In this document: piece by piece, positions 45,375-54,812 of the stretch
Layout: the number at the start of each line of letters is the position of its first letter
Numbering within the stretch: position 1 is the stretch's first letter
Assembly: GCF_016406105.1 (NCBI RefSeq)
Contig: NZ_CP066308.1
Location: 4,314,501-4,378,500, forward strand
DNA from: Brevibacillus composti
Lineage (GTDB): Bacteria > Bacillota > Bacilli > Brevibacillales > Brevibacillaceae
Direction: 5' to 3'
DNA: 64,000 bases
Notes under the pieces: model-generated
Told to the model about the DNA's origin: nothing
The model's database searches: none
Seen by the model: the letters and a program-made list of their open reading frames with translations, nothing else
Position numbers and translations under genes: made by a program

Positions 45375-45394
45375 ATAACGTTATTTTAACGCAT
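45375..45394 (+). promoter_or_regulatory. Candidate PaaX operator at the main paa operon
   Basis: ATAACGTTATTTTAACGCAT, the third copy of the 20-bp motif, upstream of the EthD-first operon. The minus strand has TATATT adjoining the site, a possible -10. The location fits repression of paaK and all downstream genes. Confidence 0.58.
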
Positions 45395-45451
45395 GTCGTG
45401 GTTTTTATTATATAAAGTTTTCAGAATTGGTGCAAGTCTTTTTCAACGAGC

Positions 45452-45482
45452 AAAAAACCCCTGCCGGACAGCAGAGGTTTTT
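45452..45482. terminator. Terminator after the MBL hydrolase gene
   Basis: Stem AACCCCTGC/GCAGAGGTT with a six-base loop, flanked by A6 and T5 runs, so active in the minus direction (TTTTTTGC tail). 14 bp past the stop at 45497. Confidence 0.85.
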
Positions 45483-45496
45483 CCCAAAGCGCTGTA

Positions 45497-46447
45497 TTAT
45501 TGCTTTTTCTGCAAATAATCGACGAGCCCCATGGCGCAAATTTCCAGATCGGCGCGCAGGATACCGTAGGCCGGATGATCAGCGGCGATGCCCTGCGTCT
45601 CCAGATGCGCGGCCACCATCGCCAGCAGTTTTTGGCTGACGACGGCCGTCTCCAGCTGTCCGCTCGCCTGTGCCGCTTCCGCTGCCTGCACAAAGCGGGG
45701 AATCCACATCTCCAGCTGGCGATAGACCTCGTCCACCTCGCTGCTCATGCCAAAATGGCCGAAAAAGATGCGGGTCACCCCCAGCTCTCTGACCATCGCC
45801 AGCGAGCGCAGCATCGCTTCCGGGTCAAACTGGTTGGGCGAGGTCGAGGGGAGATACAGGGAGACGCCGTCCTCCTGCAGCTGGGAGTACAGCACGCCCA
45901 GCGTATCTCCGGTAAACATGCCGTTGCTGACCGGGTCGTAGATGCTGCTGTGATGGTAGGCATGTCCCGGTGAATCGTAAAATGTAAGCGCGCGCGACGG
46001 GCCAATCTGAAGCGTTTCCTCATGCCCTTTGACCAAAACCCGCTCCGCCGGCACGGGAATGATCGGCTCGAAAAACTGGTCAAAGCTCTCCCCGTACACC
46101 GCGCGCGCTCCCATGATCAGCCGTGAGGGGTCTACCAGATGGCGGGCTCCTTTGGGATGAACCACGACCTGTGCCTGCGGACAGTGATCCCGCAGCAGCA
46201 GTCCGGCCCCTCCCGCGTGATCCAGATGGATGTGCGTCACGACCACGTATTTGACATCAGCCGGATCCAGTCCCAGAGCGGACAGGCCGGCGATGATATG
46301 CGGTACAGAGGGACTGGCGCTCGTCTCGATCAGCGTCAGTTCCTCCTCCCGTATGACATAAGTGCCCGTCCGGCCCTCCATACCCAAGTCAAAACCGTCA
46401 ATGAGCGAAATGCCGTCTCCCAAATCGATAGGCAGCCGTTTTTCCAC
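45497..46447 (-). CDS. Metallo-beta-lactamase-fold hydrolase
   Basis: 316 aa from a GTG at 46447 placed nine bases after AGGAGG. Zinc motif VTHIHLDHAGG, then further ligands in DSPGHAYHHSS and FTGDTLG, and FGHFG. The C-terminal 90 residues are a helical extension. Resembles glyoxalase II- or lactonase-like MBL proteins; the substrate is unknown. It stands between the paa operon and the luciferase-like gene, in the same direction but separated from both by terminators or promoters. Confidence 0.88.
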   Translation of the reverse strand: MEKRLPIDLGDGISLIDGFDLGMEGRTGTYVIREEELTLIETSASPSVPHIIAGLSALGLDPADVKYVVVTHIHLDHAGGAGLLLRDHCPQAQVVVHPKGARHLVDPSRLIMGARAVYGESFDQFFEPIIPVPAERVLVKGHEETLQIGPSRALTFYDSPGHAYHHSSIYDPVSNGMFTGDTLGVLYSQLQEDGVSLYLPSTSPNQFDPEAMLRSLAMVRELGVTRIFFGHFGMSSEVDEVYRQLEMWIPRFVQAAEAAQASGQLETAVVSQKLLAMVAAHLETQGIAADHPAYGILRADLEICAMGLVDYLQKKQ

Positions 46448-46659
46448 GTCGTTTTCCCTCCTGTACCTGTTATGCAGAGGCCAGAAGCCTGCCATTTCTG
46501 CCAAGGATGGACGCCTTCTGTTTCCTCTCCGTCATTTTTGCCATTGTACACCGACCATTGGCGTTTTGTCTGTAAGCGGAGGAGAGAAATGTCTGACTTG
46601 TCTCACTTCTTTCAAAGGGATGGTGATCACCGCAGATTCCTTCATGGTTATGGTCGGGA

Positions 46660-46740
46660 TTATACTTTCTTGACGAACTCCGATTTCAGCTTCATCGCGC
46701 CAAAGCCATCAATCTTGCAATCAATGTCATGGTCCCCATC
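46660..46740 (-). pseudogene. 3' remnant of a phnA-like gene
   Basis: The last 26 codons of a PhnA-type zinc-ribbon protein (DGDHDIDCKIDGFGAMKLKS, then EFVKKV and a stop). Nothing of the upstream zinc ribbon or SH3-like part remains. The fragment starts immediately after the T run of the terminator that ends the luciferase-like gene, so a deletion removed the promoter and at least 60-80 codons. The rest of the 355-bp gap 46448-46802 holds only that terminator. Confidence 0.72.
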
Positions 46741-46742
46741 TT

Positions 46743-46777
46743 AAAAAATTTGGCTCCGCCAGGTATTTGGCGAAGCC
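46743..46777 (-). terminator. Terminator of the luciferase-like oxidoreductase gene
   Basis: Minus-strand stem GGCTTCGCCA/TGGCGGAGCC (one mismatch) with a short loop and AAATTTTTT tail; 26 bp past the stop at 46803. Confidence 0.85.
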
Positions 46778-46802
46778 TTCGTTGTGTTGATGTGAACGAG
46801 CT

Positions 46803-47852
46803 TTACTGGCCCTTCTCCCACTTTGCGATTTCCTCGCGAACCCGTGGCGCCACCTCCGTGCCCAGCAGCTCAATCGCCTTCATGACATCCTCATGCGGCA
46901 TGCTGCCTACAGGTACATGCAGCATGAAACGCGTAATGCCCACTTCCTTGCGCAGGTAGATGATTTTCTGCGCCACTGTTTCCGGGTCGCCGACATACAG
47001 CGCTCCTTCAAAGCTGCGCGCCGCATCGAAGCTGGACCGGTCGTAATGGCCCCACCCCCGCTCGCGCCCCAGCACGTTCATCACGTATTGGGTAGAAGGA
47101 AAGAATTTGTCAGCCGCTGTCTCGGTATCCTCCGCGATAAAGCCGTGCGAATGAGACGCCACCGGCAGCTTGGAGACGTCGTGGCCAGCCTCGGCCGCCG
47201 CTCTTTTGTAGAGTTTCACCAGCGGCGCAAACTGTACCGGCCTGCCCCCGATAATCGCCAGAACCAATGGCAGTCCCAAGACCCCAGCGCGAATCACCGA
47301 CTCCGGATTGCCCCCGCTGCCGATCCACACAGGCAACGGATTCTGCACCGGACGCGGATAGACACCGAGATTATGGATGGCTGGCCGATGTCCCCCTCTC
47401 CAGGTGACCTTTTCCGACTCGCGCAGCTTCAAAAGCAGCTCCAGCTTCTCGTTAAACAATTCATCGTAGTCCTGCAGGTCGTAGCCAAACAGCGGAAAGG
47501 ATTCGATAAACGACCCCCGCCCTGCCATGATTTCGGCCCGTCCATTGGATATGCCGTCCAGCGTCGCAAAGTCCTGAAAGACACGGACCGGATCATCGGA
47601 GGAGAGCACCGTGACGGCGCTGGTCAGGCGTATCCGTTTCGTCTGCGGGGCGGCTGCGGCCAGCACGAGCGCTGGAGAGGAGGCTGCAAAATCCTTTCGA
47701 TGATGCTCCCCGACGCCGAAGACATCCAGCCCTACCTGATCGGCGAGAATAATTTCCTCGACTACCTCTCGCAAGCGCTGTGCATGGCTGATGACCTCTC
47801 CGGTTTTGACGTCAGGGGTGGTTTCCACAAATGTGCTGATTCCGATTTCCAT
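46803..47852 (-). CDS. Luciferase-like (LLM class) flavin-dependent oxidoreductase
   Basis: 349 aa TIM-barrel protein: [31 protein letters not shown], then [23 protein letters not shown] and [30 protein letters not shown]. These match the bacterial luciferase/F420-or-FMN family, in which FMN comes from a separate reductase or is bound as a cofactor. The substrate is unknown. AGGAGGAAGAGCC precedes the ATG. Divergent from the sulfatase gene; the 239-bp region between them contains no recognised motif beyond AT-rich promoter-like sequence. Confidence 0.92.
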   Translation of the reverse strand: MEIGISTFVETTPDVKTGEVISHAQRLREVVEEIILADQVGLDVFGVGEHHRKDFAASSPALVLAAAAPQTKRIRLTSAVTVLSSDDPVRVFQDFATLDGISNGRAEIMAGRGSFIESFPLFGYDLQDYDELFNEKLELLLKLRESEKVTWRGGHRPAIHNLGVYPRPVQNPLPVWIGSGGNPESVIRAGVLGLPLVLAIIGGRPVQFAPLVKLYKRAAAEAGHDVSKLPVASHSHGFIAEDTETAADKFFPSTQYVMNVLGRERGWGHYDRSSFDAARSFEGALYVGDPETVAQKIIYLRKEVGITRFMLHVPVGSMPHEDVMKAIELLGTEVAPRVREEIAKWEKGQ

Positions 47853-48091
47853 TGGCTCTTCCTCCTCGATTGCGTTCCGTCCCGTCGAATCTTATTGTTT
47901 CATATGAAAGCGGATTTCATTGAACGGAGAATATCTTTATTTTGAGGCTTTTATCCGATAATCTCAAGCGAACGCTGCTCATTTCATGCGCTACCGGCAA
48001 AATGAGAGCCCTGATGCCTTGGTTGCGTTACTTTTTCGACTGTCGGCCACATACATCTAGGGTATATTATCTAACCTGGGATGTGTGATTT

Positions 48092-49840
48092 ATGAATCAT
48101 GCTCAAACCTCTGCCTTTCCCCTGGAAAAACCCAATTTTCTCGTGCTCCTGGTGGATGAACAGCGCTATCCGCCCGTATACGAAAGTCCGGAGATTCGCG
48201 CCTGGTGCAGAGAAAACCTCCTCACGCAGCAGCTGCTGAGAACCCATGGCGTGGAATTCCACAGGCATTACATCGGGAGCTCCGCTTGCAGCCCGAGCCG
48301 GGCGACGCTATTGACCGGCCAATACCCTTCGCTCCATGGCGTCACCCAGACGACCGGAATTGCCAAAGAACCGTTTGACTCCGATGTGTTTTGGCTGGAT
48401 CATAGCACAGTGCCCACGATGGGCGATTACTTTCGCGCAGCCGGCTATCAGACCTACTACAAGGGAAAATGGCATATCTCTTATGAAGATATCCTCATCC
48501 CGGGCACCCATCAAAGCATCCCCAGCTACGATCCCGCGACAGGCGTGCCGGATCCCCAAAAGGAAGACCTCTATCTCTTCGCCAATCGTTTGGATAACTT
48601 CGGTTTTTCCGGCTGGGTCGGTCCGGAACCGCACGGCGGAAACCCGCGCAACTCCGGTTCTTCTGCGGCTATCGGACTGCGTGGACGAGATGAAGTGTAT
48701 GCGGCAGAGGCCGTCTCGCTGATTGAAGCGCTGGATCGGCAGAAGCGCCATAATCCCGATGCCCCGCCTTGGCTGATTGTCGCTTCCTTCGTGAACCCGC
48801 ATGATATTGTCCTCTATGGTGCGCTTACGGCCCAGCTGCCCCTGTATCGGTTTGAGCTGGAGCCGATGCCGGATGTCCCCCCTCCACCGACGATCACCGA
48901 ATCGCTGCGGACCAAACCGCGCTGTCAGGCTAGCTATCGGGACCTTTATCCGCTCGCTTTGCAGCCGATCATCCGTCAAGAGTTTTACCGCCAGCTGTAC
49001 TATCAGCTGCAAAAGAACGCCGACCGGGAAATGTACAAGGTATTTGAAGCGCTCACCCGCTCCTCGTTTTATGACAATACCATCGTGATCTTTACCTCCG
49101 ACCACGGGGAGCTGCTTGGCGCCCATGGCGGCCTGCATCAAAAATGGTACTGCGCCTATGAAGAGGTGCTGCGCGTCCCCCTTCTGATCCATAATCGGCA
49201 GCTCTTTCCCAGGCACAGGCATGTCCACGCCCTGACCAGCCATGTCGATCTCCTGCCTACCATGCTCGGACTGGCCCATGTGGATCCCGATTTGCTCCAG
49301 GACCGTTTGCGAGGCGCGCATAGCGACGTCCGCCCCTTTGTCGGGCGCGATCTGACACCCTATCTTCGCGAAGAGAGGCAGCGTGAGATGCCCAATGAGC
49401 CGATTTTTTTCATGACCGACGATGATCCGACCCGCGGCCAGCATCAACTCAATCCGTTGGGGGTGCCCTATCCGTCCGTCATTCAACCGAATCACATCGA
49501 ATCTGTCATCGCTGTGTTGCATCATCAGGGAAAAGAGGAATGGTGGAAGTTCTCCCGCTATTTCGATCACCCGCAGTTCTGGCGTCATCCGGGGATAAAA
49601 GACGAAACGTCTCTGCCCGTGCCAGGTACGGCGCTCGGACAAGAGACGTGTTGGGTGACTCGGGTCAAAACCCGGCCTGAGCCTGAGGAATATGAACTGT
49701 ATTGTCTGACGAATGACCCGTTGGAGGTGTGCAACCTGGCGAGCCCGGCCCATGCGACGGAATATACGCGTAGGGTACAGGCGCAGATGATGGAGCTGCT
49801 GAATGAGCAGCGGAAGCGAAAGCGTTTGGTTCCCGGTTGA
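48092..49840 (+). CDS. Sulfatase (alkaline-phosphatase superfamily)
   Basis: 582 aa. The sulfatase signature CSPSRATLLTG (cysteine at about 69) would be converted to formylglycine by a sulfatase-modifying enzyme. Metal-binding residues lie in FLVLLVDEQRYP and FTSDHGELLGAHGGLHQKWYCAYEEVLRVPLL. No signal peptide, so a cytosolic enzyme. The N-terminal half contains a long insertion (about 130-260). It could hydrolyse a sulfate or phosphate monoester or choline-sulfate-like compound; the substrate is unknown. RBS is weak (GGGATGTG). Convergent with glcF, separated by only 11 bp. Confidence 0.9.
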   Translation: MNHAQTSAFPLEKPNFLVLLVDEQRYPPVYESPEIRAWCRENLLTQQLLRTHGVEFHRHYIGSSACSPSRATLLTGQYPSLHGVTQTTGIAKEPFDSDVFWLDHSTVPTMGDYFRAAGYQTYYKGKWHISYEDILIPGTHQSIPSYDPATGVPDPQKEDLYLFANRLDNFGFSGWVGPEPHGGNPRNSGSSAAIGLRGRDEVYAAEAVSLIEALDRQKRHNPDAPPWLIVASFVNPHDIVLYGALTAQLPLYRFELEPMPDVPPPPTITESLRTKPRCQASYRDLYPLALQPIIRQEFYRQLYYQLQKNADREMYKVFEALTRSSFYDNTIVIFTSDHGELLGAHGGLHQKWYCAYEEVLRVPLLIHNRQLFPRHRHVHALTSHVDLLPTMLGLAHVDPDLLQDRLRGAHSDVRPFVGRDLTPYLREERQREMPNEPIFFMTDDDPTRGQHQLNPLGVPYPSVIQPNHIESVIAVLHHQGKEEWWKFSRYFDHPQFWRHPGIKDETSLPVPGTALGQETCWVTRVKTRPEPEEYELYCLTNDPLEVCNLASPAHATEYTRRVQAQMMELLNEQRKRKRLVPG

Positions 49841-49851
49841 ATGAGGAGACG

Positions 49852-51183
49852 TCAGGCTTTCGGTTGAGCCGAGGGATTTCCGTCGAGAATCCCGGCCCTC
49901 TGAGCCAGGTATTCGACCAGATGAACCGCTCTTACACGTTCCCCCAGATGTTCGCGCTCAATCCCCAGCTTCATTTGGAGGAGGCAGCCCGGGTTCGTCG
50001 TGACAATCGTGACCGCCCCGGTATCTATTACATGCTGCATCTTCAAATCCAGGATTTCCATCGAAGCGTCGTATTGTACCAGATTGTAGATTCCCGCCGA
50101 ACCGCAGCACATATTGGCCTCCGCCATTTCCACCAGTTCCACGTTTGGCAGGCCTGCTAACAGTTGCACAGGTTCCGCGGTTACTTTTTGCACATTAGTC
50201 ATATGGCATGACCGCTGATACGTCACTCTCTCGGTCGGCCCTTCTTTTCCCGCGATGCCCCCGCACAGGGCAAGCACTTGCGAGATGTCTCTGGTTTTCG
50301 CCGCAAAAGCGCGAGCCCGCTCCGCCCACTGGGCATCATCCGCCAGCAGATGGTCGTATTCCACCAGCATGGCGCCGCAGCCACCTGCGTTGTTCACGAT
50401 AAAATCAGCATCTACTGCGGCGAATGCCTCGATATTCCGCTTCGCCAGCTGCTTGCTCTCATCCATCTCGCCGGCATGGGCATGAAGAGCGCCGCAGCAG
50501 ATCTGATTCTCGATCACGATGACGTCGCAGCCGACTTCGGCCAAGAGTTGGACAGAGAGCTGGTTTATCTTGCGGAACATGGCGTCCATCACGCAGCCGA
50601 CGAAAAAAGCGACGGTGTACTTTCTCTGCCCCTTCGCCTTGGTTACTCGCGGGAGGCTGGCCCGCTCGCGGGGAGAGACGGCTGGCGGGACAATCGCTTC
50701 GAACTCTCCCAGATGGGCCGGCAGCTTTTTCATCAGGCCGCTTTTTCGCGCCAGCTTTTGGACGCCGGTCTTCTCGTACACCCACATCGCGTCTCCGAGC
50801 AGCTTCATCGCTTTGCGGCTGGGGAACACCTTTTTGAAAAGCAAGCTGCGCAGCGCCTTTTGCGGAACGGAGTAGGCTTTGCGCCGCGTGATCGACGCCC
50901 GCGCCGACTCCAGGATCGCTCCGTACTCCACGCCTGTCGGACATACCGTTTCGCAGGCGCGGCAACCCAGACATAAATCCAGCGGCTCCTCCAGCACGGA
51001 GAGATCTTTGATTTTGCCCTCTCCCGCCATCTTGACCAGATTGATGCGGCCGCGCGGGGAGTGGGTTTCTTTGCCCATCGTCAGGTAGGTAGGACAAGCA
51101 GGCAGACAGTAGCCGCACTGCACACACTTGTTTGTCTTGTCGTAATTCAGTTCGGCACGCAACTGTTCGAGCTGCTCGTTCAT
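49852..51183 (-). CDS. glcF: Glycolate/2-hydroxyacid oxidase iron-sulfur subunit
   Basis: 443 aa. Two 4Fe-4S clusters (CVQCGYCLPACP and CLGCRACETVCP) and two cysteine-rich CCG domains (CCGALH and CCGSAG with their partner cysteines). GlcF passes electrons from the flavin subunit GlcD to quinone. The ATG overlaps the glcD stop by 4 bp. Only D and F subunits are here; a third subunit (glcE) is not seen, as in many Bacilli. Confidence 0.94.
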   Translation of the reverse strand: MNEQLEQLRAELNYDKTNKCVQCGYCLPACPTYLTMGKETHSPRGRINLVKMAGEGKIKDLSVLEEPLDLCLGCRACETVCPTGVEYGAILESARASITRRKAYSVPQKALRSLLFKKVFPSRKAMKLLGDAMWVYEKTGVQKLARKSGLMKKLPAHLGEFEAIVPPAVSPRERASLPRVTKAKGQRKYTVAFFVGCVMDAMFRKINQLSVQLLAEVGCDVIVIENQICCGALHAHAGEMDESKQLAKRNIEAFAAVDADFIVNNAGGCGAMLVEYDHLLADDAQWAERARAFAAKTRDISQVLALCGGIAGKEGPTERVTYQRSCHMTNVQKVTAEPVQLLAGLPNVELVEMAEANMCCGSAGIYNLVQYDASMEILDLKMQHVIDTGAVTIVTTNPGCLLQMKLGIEREHLGERVRAVHLVEYLAQRAGILDGNPSAQPKA

Positions 51184-52592
51184 TCGCTCAACACCAACTT
51201 TTGTCCCGGTTCGGGAAAAATTTTGCCAGGATTCATAATGTTATGGGGATCCCACGCCTGTTTGATCCGCTTCATCATGTCGAGACCGGCGGCTCCCAGC
51301 TCCATCTCCATAAAGGGCGCCTTCATCAGACCGATGCCATGTTCGCCGGACAAGGTGCCGCCCAGCTCGACCGCCGCCTCGAAAATTTCCGCGACCGCCT
51401 TTTCGACCCGCTGCATTTCTTCGCGATCCGATTTGTCGGCGATAATATTGGGGTGCAGATTCCCGTCCCCGACGTGTCCGAATACGACGAGATGGATGCC
51501 GTACTTTTCTTTGATCGCCTGCAGGCGGCGGCACATCTCCGGTATTTTGCTCCGCGGCACGGTCGCATCCTCCGAAATTTTGGTCGGCTTCACCCGCACG
51601 ATGGCGGGGGACACCAATTTGCGCGCCTTCCACATATCTTCTTTTTCCTTCGCGGTCTGCGGCACACGCACTTCCCGCGCCCCGATCTCCCGGCATACCC
51701 GGGATACCTGCTCGGCTTCATCTCGCACGGCCATCGGGTGTCCATCCAGCTCGATCAGGATCAGCGCTTCGGCATCCTTGGGCAAACCGGACGGCTGATA
51801 ATTTTCCACCGCCACCATAGACGCCTGGTCCATCAGCTCCATCTTGGAAGGGAGAATCCCCGATGTCAAAATCCGTGAAATCGCTCTTCCGGCATCGACC
51901 AAATCGTCGAAAATCGCCATGACGGTCTCGGAGGCGGGCGGCTTGGGAATCAATCGGAGAATCGCTTTGGTAATGATGCCCAGTGTTCCCTCTGAACCGA
52001 CGATCAATTTGGTCAGATCGTAGCCCGTCACATTTTTAACTGTCCGGCCCCCGGTGCGGATAATTTCCCCCTGGGGCGTAATCACTTCCAAGCCGATGAC
52101 GTAATCCTTGGTCACGCCGTACTTCAGACCGCGCGGACCGCCCGAGTTCTCGGCCAGATTGCCGCCGATCGTAGAGACATGCGAGCTGCTGGGATCGGGC
52201 GGGTACATCAAGCCTTTCTCCTCTGCCGCCTTGTGAATCGCGGCAGTCAACACACCGGGAGATACGATGGCGACCAAATCTTCTTCATCGATTTCCAGCA
52301 GATCGTCCATGACCGATAGATCGATGACCATCCCGCCATGGACGGGCAGCGGCCCTCCGCTCAGGCTCGTTGCCTGTCCCCGGGGATACACCGGGATCTT
52401 TTCGCGATTGGCCAGCTTGACCAGCTCTGCCAGCTCCGCCACATCTTTGGTCTGAATCACGACATCCGGAAGGTAGGTCCCGAACGAGGCGTCAAAAGCG
52501 TAGCTAAACCGATCGTATTCTTCTGTCAGTACCCTGCCTGTCTTGACGATCGCCCGTATGGCAGCGATCTGTGCTTCCGTCATGGTTTTCAT
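51180..52592 (-). CDS. glcD: FAD-linked 2-hydroxyacid dehydrogenase, GlcD type
   Basis: 470 aa from the ATG at 52592, six or seven bases after AAAGGTG; nearby in-frame ATG/GTG codons are alternatives. VAO/PCMH flavoprotein: YPRGQATSLSGGPLPVHGGMVIDLS and PPDPSSSHVSTIGGNLAENSGGPRGLKYG bind FAD; the C-terminal substrate domain ends VFGHVGDGNLHPNI...GEHGIGLMKAPFME. Oxidises glycolate, D-lactate or a related 2-hydroxyacid. Downstream of gntR in the same transcript. Confidence 0.95.
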   Translation of the reverse strand: MKTMTEAQIAAIRAIVKTGRVLTEEYDRFSYAFDASFGTYLPDVVIQTKDVAELAELVKLANREKIPVYPRGQATSLSGGPLPVHGGMVIDLSVMDDLLEIDEEDLVAIVSPGVLTAAIHKAAEEKGLMYPPDPSSSHVSTIGGNLAENSGGPRGLKYGVTKDYVIGLEVITPQGEIIRTGGRTVKNVTGYDLTKLIVGSEGTLGIITKAILRLIPKPPASETVMAIFDDLVDAGRAISRILTSGILPSKMELMDQASMVAVENYQPSGLPKDAEALILIELDGHPMAVRDEAEQVSRVCREIGAREVRVPQTAKEKEDMWKARKLVSPAIVRVKPTKISEDATVPRSKIPEMCRRLQAIKEKYGIHLVVFGHVGDGNLHPNIIADKSDREEMQRVEKAVAEIFEAAVELGGTLSGEHGIGLMKAPFMEMELGAAGLDMMKRIKQAWDPHNIMNPGKIFPEPGQKLVLSE

Positions 52593-52616
52593 CATCGTCA
52601 CCTTTTTGTCTGCCAG

Positions 52617-53306
52617 CTACATAAACAAGCTCAGCTTTTTCTCGACGTTTCGGAGATGGATCGCGCATTGGATCTTCGCCAGCTCCGGCTCCTCCATCTC
52701 GATCGCCAGCAATATATCGTGATGCTCTTTGTAGACGGCCTTTCTTTTTTCTTTCATGCCGAGATTCGGCTTCAGCGTAATGTTCAAGGCCCGCTCGTAC
52801 AAAGACGACAAATTCTCCATCGCTTGGATCATCACCGGATTTTGGGTCGCCAAAAACATCGTCCGGTGGAACTCCAGGTCCGCTTCCAGGCTTATTTTGT
52901 TGGCATCGGCCAACTCTTCCTCCAGCCAGTGCAGCGCATTCCACATGCGCTCCAGATGCTCATTCGTTCGCCGCTGCGCAGCGAGGTAGGCCGCTTCGGG
53001 CTCCAGCACCTTGCGCATCTCAAACAAGTGCTTGATCAGTTCCGCATCTTCGTTTTCGATCGTCAGTTTGTTCAGGATGCCATTGTCGGCGCGCTCTTCC
53101 ACGAAGCTGCCGCCACCTTGGCGGGAGGTGATCACACCGGCTGCCCGCAGCACGCTTAATGCTTCCCGGATCGGGATGCGGCTCACCCCGAACTGAGCCG
53201 CCAGCTCCATCTCTGTCGGCAGCTTGGAACCGGCGGGGTATTTCCCGGACTCGATGTCCTGCAGCAATTGCCGCGATATGATTTGGGAGAGTTTTTCCTT
53301 TGACAT
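52617..53306 (-). CDS. GntR/FadR-family regulator with FCD domain
   Basis: 229 aa. N-terminal winged helix (PAGSKLPTEMELAAQFGVSRIPIREALSVLRAAGVITSRQGGGSFV) and a C-terminal FCD sensor domain with metal/ligand histidines (FHRTMF, KEHHDIL). FCD regulators bind organic acids such as lactate or glycolate. GGAGATCGATCGC precedes the ATG. It heads the glcD-glcF transcript. Four copies of TTGTATTACAA or near it in surrounding promoters are its likely operators. Confidence 0.93.
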   Translation of the reverse strand: MSKEKLSQIISRQLLQDIESGKYPAGSKLPTEMELAAQFGVSRIPIREALSVLRAAGVITSRQGGGSFVEERADNGILNKLTIENEDAELIKHLFEMRKVLEPEAAYLAAQRRTNEHLERMWNALHWLEEELADANKISLEADLEFHRTMFLATQNPVMIQAMENLSSLYERALNITLKPNLGMKEKRKAVYKEHHDILLAIEMEEPELAKIQCAIHLRNVEKKLSLFM

Positions 53307-53334
53307 GCGATCGATCTCCGTTCTATTTTCTTAT

Positions 53335-53345
53335 TTGTAATACAA
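53335..53345 (-). promoter_or_regulatory. Candidate GntR operator, site 1 (gntR promoter)
   Basis: TTGTATTACAA on the minus strand, 29 bp upstream of the gntR start codon; a near-perfect palindrome and one of four copies. It would give autoregulation and control of glcDF. Confidence 0.68.
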
Positions 53346-53433
53346 ATTGTAAAACATGTTTGGAAAAGAGTCAACGTAAAACCTCGGTTTCATTAGAGTT
53401 CCCTCACTTTTCCGATAGGCAAATCAATAATTA

Positions 53434-53444
53434 TTGTATTACAA
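53434..53444 (+). promoter_or_regulatory. Candidate GntR operator, site 2
   Basis: Exact TTGTATTACAA on the plus strand, 99 bp from site 1 (start to start), between gntR and the terminator of the MFS operon. The spacing of about nine helical turns would allow looping between the two sites. Confidence 0.66.
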
Positions 53445-53482
53445 ATAAAAAATGTGGAGTCGGCTGACCGGGAAGCATGAGG

Positions 53483-53526
53483 AAAAAAAGTTCATGTTGG
53501 GAAGATCCCCCACATGAACTTTTTTC
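53483..53526. terminator. Terminator of the MBL-DUF6282-MFS operon
   Basis: Perfect stem AAAGTTCATGT/ACATGAACTTT with a 12-base loop, flanked by A and T runs; on the minus strand it is followed by TTTTTTTCC. It lies 18 bp past the MFS gene stop. Confidence 0.88.
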
Positions 53527-53543
53527 TCTCTTTTGTTCACATC

Positions 53544-54794
53544 TCAATTCAATTGTTTGCCCAGCGTTTCCGGCAGGAAGAAGAATACCAGCAGGGCCGC
53601 CAAGGCAAATGAAATGGAGAGGAAACCAAATGCGGCACCCAATCCGATGCTGGAGGCCATAAATCCGACCACCGTCGGTGCAGTCGCGGCAATCCCGCGC
53701 CCAAAGTTATAGCAGAAGCCTTGCCCGGTCGCGCGAATCTCGGTCGGGAACAATTCCGCCAAAACCGCACCGAATCCGCTGAAATACCCGGAGCCAAAGA
53801 AAGCGACAAACGGCCCGAGAATCAACAGCCAGGTCGGATCTCCGCTCATGCCGTAGAACGGCACCAGGAGGGCGGCCAGCGCAAAGAACAGGATAAAGGT
53901 TTTTCTTCGGCCGATTTTGTCCGCCAAAAATCCGAAGGAAACGTAACCGAGCCAAGCACCCGACTGCATGATGACAATCCATGTGGTCGACTTCATGATG
54001 TCGAGTCCCGCACCGCCTTTTTCAATCGGCGAGCCGAGGTACGTCGGAATCCAGGTAAACAATCCCCAATAACCAAACTGCGCACATACGCTAAGCACGG
54101 CCCCCAGCAGCGTCCAACGGAATACCTTGCTGGAGAAGAGCTCCATCAGCTTCGGTTTGCCCTTTTCCTTGGCAGCAGCGTCCTTCTTCATTTTTTCCCA
54201 AATTTCCGGTTCTTCTGTCCCTTTTCGAATCCAGATCGCGACCAGAGCCGGTACGATGCCGAAGAAGAACACGCCGCGCCAACCCCACAGCGGCGAGATG
54301 ACGCCCGCCACGATGGCTGCCAGCGCGTAGCCGATCGCCCAGGCGCTCTGCACCAGACCCATGGCTTTCCCGCGGTGTTTCGCGTCCCATGTTTCCGTGA
54401 TCAAGGCGGCTCCCGCTACCCACTCGCCGCCCATCCCGAGACCGAGCAGCAAACGGAATACAGCCAGCTGCGTCACGGTTTGGGAAAACCCGCATAAGAA
54501 CGTAAATAATGAGTACACAAAAATGCTAATCATCAACGACTTCGTCCGGCCATAACGGTCGGCTACCATTCCGAACAAGATGCCCCCCACCGCGGAGCTG
54601 AGCAAGGTCAGCGTCGCCAGGAAACCGGCTGTCGTCTGGCCCATCTGCAGGTCATTCATCACGTGCACCAGGATCATCGAGTACAGCATGACGTCCATCG
54701 CATCCAAAGCCCAGCCCGAACCGGCGGCAATCAGTGCTTTCCACTGCCTTTTGGTAATCTCTTTGTACCAGGGCACCACTTGTTGATTACTCAT
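53544..54794 (-). CDS. MFS transporter (aromatic acid/organic acid:H+ symporter type)
   Basis: 416 aa with twelve transmembrane helices. MFS motif A between helices 2 and 3 (GMVADRYGRTKSLM) and its repeat after helix 8 (GFLADKIGRRKTFIL). GSGWALDAMDVMLYSMIL in helix 1 is typical of the aromatic acid and sialic acid symporters. The ATG at 54794 follows GAGGGGA; a GTG three codons earlier is too close to the site. Last gene after DUF6282 and MBL genes; likely the importer of the regulon's substrate. Confidence 0.92.
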   Translation of the reverse strand: MSNQQVVPWYKEITKRQWKALIAAGSGWALDAMDVMLYSMILVHVMNDLQMGQTTAGFLATLTLLSSAVGGILFGMVADRYGRTKSLMISIFVYSLFTFLCGFSQTVTQLAVFRLLLGLGMGGEWVAGAALITETWDAKHRGKAMGLVQSAWAIGYALAAIVAGVISPLWGWRGVFFFGIVPALVAIWIRKGTEEPEIWEKMKKDAAAKEKGKPKLMELFSSKVFRWTLLGAVLSVCAQFGYWGLFTWIPTYLGSPIEKGGAGLDIMKSTTWIVIMQSGAWLGYVSFGFLADKIGRRKTFILFFALAALLVPFYGMSGDPTWLLILGPFVAFFGSGYFSGFGAVLAELFPTEIRATGQGFCYNFGRGIAATAPTVVGFMASSIGLGAAFGFLSISFALAALLVFFFLPETLGKQLN

Positions 54795-54812
54795 CGCCTT
54801 CACTTCCCCTCT

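Noticed and set aside
48308-49753. 481-codon frame opposite the sulfatase gene
   Set aside because: The plus strand carries the CSPSR sulfatase signature; the antisense frame has no recognisable domain.
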